11,489 bases of DNA from Geosporobacter sp040797825 (lineage in GTDB: Bacteria; Bacillota; Clostridia; Peptostreptococcales; Thermotaleaceae), in contig JBFNEZ010000126.1 of the NCBI GenBank assembly GCA_040797825.1, forward strand, positions 1-11,489, read 5' to 3'. Of the stretch, positions 6,477 to 11,489 are shown piece after piece. Position numbers and translations under genes: made by a program. Position 1 is the first letter of the stretch, and every line of letters begins with the position of its first letter. The notes under the pieces are model-generated. The model made no database searches. It saw only the letters and a program-made list of their open reading frames with translations, and was not told the DNA's origin.

Positions 6477-6881
6477 ATGGATTATTATGATCAAAATATT
6501 GCTTCCATGCAGCAACCAAGATTTCCCTTTTGGCCACCTGTGGCACCTCCTGGAAGGCCTCCCTTTAGACCCCCTATAACACCGCCTGTTGGACCTGGAG
6601 TTCCACCCTTTGCCCCTCCTACAGGACCAACAACGCCGCCGTCAGGACCGCCTCCTTCCTTTGTTCCCCAGCAGCCTCCATCCCTGTTTTTTGTGGATCC
6701 TGGAGCAATACGTCCTTGTCTCTTTAGATTTGTCTATATTTGGCCTACAGCAGGCCCAGGTTTTTGGGCTTATTTGATATTCTTAGGGCCAAACTCAGTA
6801 TCAGGCTTCCGCTGGATAGGACGCAACTGGGTATACTTTGGAATGGATCTTAGGAACATCAGCACCTTTATCTGCTATTAA
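6477..6881 (+). CDS. Proline-rich protein with aromatic C-terminal domain, possible spore-surface protein
   Basis: A 134-residue protein of no certain function. Residues 14-68 hold 26 prolines, including five regular four-residue units beginning Pro-Pro (PPVA PPGR PPFR PPIT PPVG, 20-39). The C-terminal half (about 70-134) is rich in Trp, Phe and Tyr and reads like a compact domain (DPGAIRPCLFRFVYIWP, then FRWIGRNWVYFGMDL). I recall similar short clostridial proteins with this tail, often left as hypothetical or mislabelled; this is memory, not a search. There is no signal peptide or membrane helix. The ATG at 6477 has AAAGGAG nine bases upstream; a longer reading from 6411 has no ribosome site. 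Its GC content is higher than the spacers, as proline codons demand. A spore-coat role is only inferred. Confidence 0.82.
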   Translation: MDYYDQNIASMQQPRFPFWPPVAPPGRPPFRPPITPPVGPGVPPFAPPTGPTTPPSGPPPSFVPQQPPSLFFVDPGAIRPCLFRFVYIWPTAGPGFWAYLIFLGPNSVSGFRWIGRNWVYFGMDLRNISTFICY

Positions 6882-6888
6882 CTAGTCA

Positions 6889-6908
6889 GGAGGACACTCA
6901 GGTCCTCC
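6889..6908 (+). repeat. Stem-loop after the proline-rich gene
   Basis: A perfect 7-bp GC-rich stem (GGAGGAC/GTCCTCC) with a 6-base loop begins seven bases after the stop codon. It is followed by AAATACATAG, not by a T-run, so it is at best a weak terminator or an mRNA 3'-end stabiliser. Confidence 0.5.
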
Positions 6909-6919
6909 AAATACATAGT

Positions 6920-6953
6920 AAAATAAAAAACTGAGAGTCATACTTACTCTCAG
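6920..6953 (-). terminator. Rho-independent terminator of the kinase-cyclase operon
   Basis: An 8-bp stem CTGAGAGT/ACTCTCAG with a 7-base loop is followed on the minus strand by TTTTTTATTTT. The stem overlaps the stop codon of the last gene, so translation may affect its folding. Confidence 0.85.
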
Positions 6954-7300
6954 CTTCTATACTTCTTCTGTCTATAGTATTTTATGATATCCAGTCCAAT
7001 GGCCATCGAAAGGTTTGCAAGGAAACCAGAAAATAACATCATCCCAAGGATAATTCTTCCAAGATCCGCAAATCCATCAACAGTTCCCACACGAACCCTG
7101 GTTATTTGGTATAAAATAGTACCTAATGTAAGAATTCCTGGAATATACTTGATTCTTGAATTCTTTACAAAAATACGATGCAGCAAATAGGTGAAGCCTG
7201 CAAATAAGCCAGCAATCATCATTAAAATCAAAGCAAATCGATTGAAGGTAATCATCTCCTTAAAAAACTCCTTATAACCAGTAGACAATAGTGCTATCAA
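6950..7300 (-). CDS. Small integral membrane protein, unknown function
   Basis: A 116-residue protein that I do not recognise. Three hydrophobic segments lie at about residues 22-44, 52-68 and 80-104, joined by short polar loops with a basic C-terminus (KYYRQKKYRS). The reading shown starts at TTG (7300), which overlaps the TGA of the diguanylate cyclase as TTGA, the classic arrangement for translational coupling; GGAG lies five bases upstream. An alternative ATG at 7255 would give 101 residues, but its nearest AAGGAG sites are 0 and 12 bases away. Both starts keep all three membrane segments. Its place as last gene of the operon suggests a role linked to the cyclase or its signal, but nothing in its sequence shows which. 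Confidence 0.75.
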   Translation of the reverse strand: MIALLSTGYKEFFKEMITFNRFALILMMIAGLFAGFTYLLHRIFVKNSRIKYIPGILTLGTILYQITRVRVGTVDGFADLGRIILGMMLFSGFLANLSMAIGLDIIKYYRQKKYRS

Positions 7301-8184
7301 AAAATCTCCACACGATTCCGACCATTATTTTTTGCCCTGTAAAGGGCTTCATCAGCCCTTTTAACCATTTCCTCATGAGTAATTGCTTCATCTTTATTTT
7401 TTACGTAGACACCAAAACTCACGGTAATATGGAACCGTCCTTTTTCAGTAATAAACTCTAAATTTTCAATGGCCTTACGTAAGCGTTCACAAATCTGATA
7501 AGCATCCTCCCTGTCTACATTGGGTAAAATGATGCTGAACTCCTCTCCTCCATACCTGCCTACAATATCACTTTTTCTGGCAACTTCGTTCAAATGAACG
7601 GCCATCTTCTTTAGGACCATATCTCCTACCATGTGCCCATAGGTATCATTAATGCTTTTAAAGTGGTCAATATCTAGCATAACAAAGGCAATTGGATTTT
7701 CCATGCGCTCTCCTTTTATCATTTCCTTTTCTAAAAGCTCCATAAGGAGAGAACGATTATAGATTCCTGTCAATCCATCCTTCATGGCCATTTCTCTTAG
7801 TTGATTCTCATGATTCTTAAATCGAAGAGCCGATTGGACCCTTGCAATAACCTCTATCTCATCAATAGGTTTTTTAATATAGTCAAAGGCACCCAGTTCT
7901 AAAGAACTCTTGATATCTCGACTATCTGTTTTCGCGGTTACCATGATAATGGGAATATCCTTCGTTAAGGGTTCACTTTTTAAAGAACTGCACACACCAA
8001 AGCCATCTAACCCAGGCATCATAATATCCAAAAGTATGATATCTGGTTTTAGTTTCTGGGACATCTCCAGTACCTGAAGACCATTTTCTGCTGTAAATAC
8101 AGTGTAGTCTTCATCCTCTAGTATATCCACCAATAGCCTTCTATTATTTGCATTGTCATCCACAACCAATATCTTTGCATTCAT
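7297..8184 (-). CDS. Response regulator with GGDEF output (diguanylate cyclase)
   Basis: A 295-residue cytoplasmic protein that would make cyclic di-GMP from two GTP when phosphorylated. The receiver domain (about 3-120) has the acidic pair Asp9/Asp10, phospho-acceptor Asp53 (LLDIMMPG), Thr83 and Lys105 (YIKKP), so all active residues are present. A short linker leads to a GGDEF domain (about 130-295) starting DGLTGIYNR. The active site is GGEEF (212-216) and the product-inhibition site RxxD is intact as RKSD (203-206), five residues before it. Metal-binding Asp171 lies in MLDIDHFK. The likely partner is the hybrid kinase 80 bp upstream in the same operon. The ATG at 8184 follows AAGGG closely. 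The function is well supported; the physiological output is unknown. Confidence 0.95.
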   Translation of the reverse strand: MNAKILVVDDNANNRRLLVDILEDEDYTVFTAENGLQVLEMSQKLKPDIILLDIMMPGLDGFGVCSSLKSEPLTKDIPIIMVTAKTDSRDIKSSLELGAFDYIKKPIDEIEVIARVQSALRFKNHENQLREMAMKDGLTGIYNRSLLMELLEKEMIKGERMENPIAFVMLDIDHFKSINDTYGHMVGDMVLKKMAVHLNEVARKSDIVGRYGGEEFSIILPNVDREDAYQICERLRKAIENLEFITEKGRFHITVSFGVYVKNKDEAITHEEMVKRADEALYRAKNNGRNRVEIF

Positions 8185-8264
8185 AACCCTTCTACTCCCA
8201 TCTACAGTCCACCAAAATTTAATACCCTATACTTCATAAACCGACTCTCTAAGCTTGCCATTTT

Positions 8265-10910
8265 CTAATTTCCATTCTCTTCATGTCTAAGCTTCTCTTT
8301 AATTTTTTCAAATAAGAACTCCATCACACTATCTATAGGATCACCCGATTTTTGAATAAGCTTGTTTGCTCTTTTTCTAAGTATACTTCTCTCTTCTTTA
8401 TCCAAATCCTTTGCTGTAACCACAATAATGGCCATATCTCTCAATTCCACTCTTCTTTGAACTTCATCAATTACTGCAAAGCCATCCTTGTGAGGCATCA
8501 TAATATCTAAAATGAGTACATCTGGATACCAATCTTTTAAGATTCGAAGCGCTTCTTCTCCATCAGCAGCAAACCGATAGGCAATGTTTTCTTCTTGTAA
8601 AAATTGTCCCATTAGATTGAGATACTTTTCGTCATCATCGGCAATTAAAATTGATATTCCTTCTTTTTGGGTAGCAGCATAATAAATGGCATCTAAAAAT
8701 TCTTGTTGTTCCACTGGCTTGATCAAATATTCATCGGCTCGCATCTGATAGGCAAGCTTTTTCTCACTTAGTACAGATGCCATAATCACTGGTATCTTCC
8801 TTGTGTCAGGATTTTTTTTCAATTCCGCTAAAATCTCCCATCCATCCTTATGGGGTAGCATAATATCCAGTACGATCACATCTGGTTGAATAGTCTTTAT
8901 TTCCTTGGAAATATCCTCATCTCCAACTAAGCTATATACTTCAAATTCACCTTCTCCAAGATATTGTTTATATAAGCGCTGTACATTAGGATCATCATCA
9001 ATACAGAGGATTTTTCTAGTCGGTTGAAGGGTTTGAACAGGGGATTTTTTTGTCTCAGAACCTTCACTTTTATCATATCGGATAGGTAGATGAACGGTAA
9101 ATGTACTTCCCTTTCCCAAAATACTTTTTACCTCAATAAAACCTCCAAGCATCTCCACAAGCCCTTTCGTAATAGACAGTCCCAGTCCTGTTCCTCCTAC
9201 CTTACGGGTATAAGAACCATCCACTTGACGGAATTCTTCAAATATACTTTCCAAGTTTTCAGATTTAATGCCCACCCCTTCATCTTGAACCTCGATTTGA
9301 TAAAAAAAATCGTCTTTTTTTATAGTAACCGTGATGGTACCTTTATCCGAGTATTTAAAAGCATTGCTTAAAAGATTAATAAGTATTTGCTTTACCTTAA
9401 TACGATCTCCCCTCATATAAATGGGCTCAGATGTATATAGTATAGTTTGGTAATCAATCGGTTTATCCTCAGCTAAATTCTGAGCCATAGTGTAAACTTC
9501 TCTGAGTACCTCATCCAATCGAAAATCATCCACATTTATTTCCATTTTTCCAGCTTCGATTTTAGAATAATCTAAAAGATCATTGATTAAATCCAATAGA
9601 TGCTGTGCTTCCTGTTTAACAATTTGTAAATTTTCTAACTGTACTGGGGGCAAAATATCTGTGGTCTTCTTAATCACCCGCCCAGTAAATCCTATAATAG
9701 CATTCAGCGGCGTCCGAAGTTCATGGGACATATTGGCTAAAAATTGACTTTTCAATTTATTGGCTTCCACAGCTTCTGCTCGCTGCACTCTTAAGGCTGT
9801 ATTTTTTTCCATCAGCTCCAGTTCACGATTAAAGATAGCCTCCTGCATCTTATTAAAGGTATCGATTAGAACATCCCATTCACTATTTGTTTTTTGGATA
9901 ATAGGCGTTTGATAATTTTGTCTTGCTATATTCCGAGAAGCCACTATCAGCATATTAAGAGGATCTAATATTTTTTTTGTTAAAGCAAATCCCAATACTA
10001 TTCCTATAAGAATTACACAAACCGCTGAGATATAAATGACTCGTTTAAAATACATGAGCGGTTTTATCATCTCTTTTTCCATAAATTCCACAATCAAGCC
10101 TGCTTGTATAGAATCCATCCATTCATAGGCGCCAAACACCCTTTTTCCATGAAAATCCCCATAGATATGGACCCCTTTTTCTCCCTGTAATACACCTTGG
10201 ACTCCTTCCGTATCTAGTCTATACTGAGACTTATCTTGCAGTCCTTCGCTGTACATAAAATCTTGTATGAACCTACTGTTTGTAATGAAGGTTCCCTCAC
10301 TATCCACCAGATAGACGTGTACCATTTCCCCTAAATTTAAAGCTTGTACAATCTCCTTAATTCGATCAATGGATATATAACCAGCTAGAACATAAGCCAC
10401 TTCACCATCAATATAAATTGGTTCACCAATGGCAATGACTAGATTATTATCCGTACGTATTTGAAAGAAGCTGGAGATGTTCGGTGTTCCATTGATAGCC
10501 TTAATAAAATATTCTCTATCAGCAGCATTCAGCAGAGACAGTGGACCATCTTTGGAGTTTACAACATCTCCATTCCTATCCAAAATAATAATATTATAGA
10601 AATTATTGTTCCATATTAACTGATTTTGAAGAATTTCTGTTATTTCAGGTGTATCCAATTTATTTTCAGCTAGTAGACTAAGGTAAGCTGCTTGTGTTCG
10701 AATATTAAAAACTCTCCCTTGGATCCAGCGTTCAATAGTTTCAGATACTTCATTGCGATAATTTTCTGCAATATCTAAATATTGTTCTCGAGAAGATAGT
10801 TCTGATACCCTCAGAAATACAAGGGAAATCGTAATGAAAATAGAACAAATAATTAGTAGAAAAGCAAAAAACTGCCTTCGGAATATTTTACTTCGAAACA
10901 ACGCTCCCAT
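8265..10910 (-). CDS. Membrane-bound hybrid sensor histidine kinase with two receiver domains
   Basis: An 881-residue kinase. Order: transmembrane helix 1 (about 13-35); extracellular Cache-like sensor (about 36-285, with IIILDRNGDVVNS typical of double Cache domains); helix 2 (about 289-310); HAMP (about 311-365); short coiled coil; HisKA with phospho-acceptor His396 (MSHELRTPLN); HATPase with N-box Asn512/Asn516, DEGVGI (543-548) and GGTGLGLS (572-579); first receiver (about 632-745; Asp638-640, Asp682, Lys731); second receiver (about 752-870; Asp758-760, Asp802, Thr832, Lys854). The first receiver has Ser712 in place of Thr, and the second lacks the Pro after Lys854. There is no HPt domain. 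The ATG at 10910 has AGGGAGA eight bases upstream. Phosphate probably goes on to the receiver-GGDEF protein encoded next. The ligand is unknown. Confidence 0.95.
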   Translation of the reverse strand: MGALFRSKIFRRQFFAFLLIICSIFITISLVFLRVSELSSREQYLDIAENYRNEVSETIERWIQGRVFNIRTQAAYLSLLAENKLDTPEITEILQNQLIWNNNFYNIIILDRNGDVVNSKDGPLSLLNAADREYFIKAINGTPNISSFFQIRTDNNLVIAIGEPIYIDGEVAYVLAGYISIDRIKEIVQALNLGEMVHVYLVDSEGTFITNSRFIQDFMYSEGLQDKSQYRLDTEGVQGVLQGEKGVHIYGDFHGKRVFGAYEWMDSIQAGLIVEFMEKEMIKPLMYFKRVIYISAVCVILIGIVLGFALTKKILDPLNMLIVASRNIARQNYQTPIIQKTNSEWDVLIDTFNKMQEAIFNRELELMEKNTALRVQRAEAVEANKLKSQFLANMSHELRTPLNAIIGFTGRVIKKTTDILPPVQLENLQIVKQEAQHLLDLINDLLDYSKIEAGKMEINVDDFRLDEVLREVYTMAQNLAEDKPIDYQTILYTSEPIYMRGDRIKVKQILINLLSNAFKYSDKGTITVTIKKDDFFYQIEVQDEGVGIKSENLESIFEEFRQVDGSYTRKVGGTGLGLSITKGLVEMLGGFIEVKSILGKGSTFTVHLPIRYDKSEGSETKKSPVQTLQPTRKILCIDDDPNVQRLYKQYLGEGEFEVYSLVGDEDISKEIKTIQPDVIVLDIMLPHKDGWEILAELKKNPDTRKIPVIMASVLSEKKLAYQMRADEYLIKPVEQQEFLDAIYYAATQKEGISILIADDDEKYLNLMGQFLQEENIAYRFAADGEEALRILKDWYPDVLILDIMMPHKDGFAVIDEVQRRVELRDMAIIVVTAKDLDKEERSILRKRANKLIQKSGDPIDSVMEFLFEKIKEKLRHEENGN

Positions 10911-10940
10911 TAACGACTCTCCCTTGGTGAAAGGCTTGCA

Positions 10941-10959
10941 AGCTTGACATCTTCAAGCT
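10941..10959 (-). repeat. Stem-loop in the kinase 5' leader
   Basis: AGCTTGA and TCAAGCT form a perfect 7-bp stem with a 5-base loop, about 30 bases before the kinase start codon and inside the predicted leader. A partly overlapping GGCTTGCAAGC palindrome next to it (10933-10943) could compete for pairing. No cyclic di-GMP riboswitch consensus is visible. Confidence 0.45.
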
Positions 10960-10979
10960 AGGTTCCCTAAGATGAATTC

Positions 10980-11008
10980 ATTTTACCATAGTATTTTTGT
11001 ATCTACAA
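10980..11008 (-). promoter_or_regulatory. Sigma-A-type promoter of the kinase-cyclase operon
   Basis: On the minus strand TTGTAG (11003-11008) and TAAAAT (10980-10985) are separated by 17 bases. Transcription would start near 10973, giving a leader of about 63 bases. Confidence 0.65.
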
Positions 11009-11105
11009 TCTATAATACTACACAATCATACATTAATAGACATTGTTATATATTCTAACTTATTCCTTATTTACCCTTTCTTTTTTCTTTTTAAAAACTA
11101 TATTT

Positions 11106-11121
11106 AACAAAAGATTTTGTT
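11106..11121. repeat. Short dyad in the kinase/small-ORF spacer
   Basis: AACAAAA and TTTTGTT are perfect inverted copies around GA. The site lies about 100 bases upstream of both the kinase promoter and the rightward small ORF. It could be an operator, but such AT-rich dyads also arise by chance. Confidence 0.35.
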
Positions 11122-11204
11122 TCTCTTAATAAAGACTTAACTTCAATTTGCTAATCTCTATATATAGAAACTTTAACTATTTACTATAAGGAGTGTGCAG
11201 CCCC

Positions 11205-11342
11205 ATGAACAATACAAAATCCCTGGAACAAGCTGTTTCTATCTGTAAAATGCTTGAAGATATTGTAAATAAATCCTCGGAGGATATCTCCCCTGAGGAT
11301 TTGACAAAACTCGATGAAATATTGGATATGATAGCTTCTTAG
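11205..11342 (+). CDS. Small 45-residue protein, unknown function
   Basis: A 45-residue ORF, acidic and probably helical, read as MNNTKSLEQA followed by a Leu-rich stretch and ending LTKLDEILDMIAS. Translation is supported by AAGGAG (11188-11193), though 11 bases before the ATG is rather far. The pattern of Leu/Ile residues suggests two short amphipathic helices with a loop rich in Ser, Asp and Glu. I considered the Spo0E-like aspartyl phosphatases because of size and the late L-D-x-I, but their SQELD signature is absent. It runs opposite to the kinase operon. No clear promoter is seen. It could be a real small gene or chance. Confidence 0.5.
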   Translation: MNNTKSLEQAVSICKMLEDIVNKSSEDISPEDLTKLDEILDMIAS

Positions 11343-11430
11343 ATGGCATAGTTTTCTTTAATTAGAAATCCTAATCTAGGATGTAACAAGAGCTTACTCC
11401 AATAAGAATTCCTTGGGAAAATTCAATAGA

Positions 11431-11489
11431 CTATTTAAATTTGATAGTATATACCCCTAAAAATAGACCTAATATTATCAACCCTAAAC
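11431..11489 (-). CDS. Possible C-terminal tail of a leftward membrane protein (partial)
   Basis: The minus strand enters from the right edge with an open frame of 18 codons (first two bases of the frame are cut) reading LGLIILGLFLGVYTIKFK and then TAG. This looks like one membrane helix with a basic end, as in a protein C-terminus. The evidence is short. A weak 6-bp stem ATCCTA/TAGGAT (11368-11382) downstream might help end the transcript. Confidence 0.35.
   Translation of the reverse strand, partial: LGLIILGLFLGVYTIKFK

Noticed and set aside
10911..10979. Cyclic di-GMP riboswitch in the kinase leader
   Set aside because: The region is too short and lacks the conserved class I or class II core; only a simple hairpin is seen.
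11368..11382. Stem ATCCTA/TAGGAT as a terminator
   Set aside because: It has only six pairs and no T-run on the plus strand; on the minus strand the following tract is weak.

Overview
The window looks like chromosomal DNA from a low-GC, Gram-positive, probably spore-forming anaerobe of the Clostridia. An Alkaliphilus-like relative is my best guess from protein style; this is inference, with no 16S or other marker here. The support is the AT-rich intergenic DNA, strong AGGAGG-type ribosome sites, a T-box leader, rho-independent terminators and a clostridial-type proline-rich small protein.

Layout from left to right. Positions 57-1623 hold a leftward two-gene operon for a MotA/MotB-type stator pair, with its own extended -10 promoter and a terminator at the left end. 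Positions 1809-5327 hold a leftward branched-chain amino acid operon: sigma-A promoter, T-box leader with a perfect 24-bp terminator stem, a short acetolactate synthase regulatory subunit, ilvC, ilvB and a terminator. Positions 5433-6158 encode a leftward zinc amidase without a signal peptide. A 318-bp divergent spacer separates it from the only clear rightward gene in the middle, a proline-rich protein with an aromatic C-terminal domain (6477-6881). Positions 6920-11008 hold a leftward signalling operon: a membrane hybrid histidine kinase with two receiver domains, a receiver-GGDEF diguanylate cyclase, and a small membrane protein whose TTG start overlaps the cyclase stop, followed by a strong terminator. 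The right end has a 45-residue rightward ORF and what may be the tail of a leftward membrane protein running in from outside.

How the genes work together: IlvB and the small subunit make acetolactate (or acetohydroxybutyrate) and IlvC converts it towards valine, leucine and isoleucine. The T-box lets uncharged tRNA switch the operon on. The kinase probably senses an external ligand through a Cache-like domain and passes phosphate to the receiver-GGDEF protein, so the output would be cyclic di-GMP.

No obviously new multi-gene system is visible. The best leads are the IlvM-like small subunit with Glu at the valine-sensitivity position, the T-box specifier that does not read clearly as Leu, Ile or Val, the coupled unknown membrane protein at the end of the cyclic di-GMP operon, and the proline-rich protein with its repeat-bearing upstream region.
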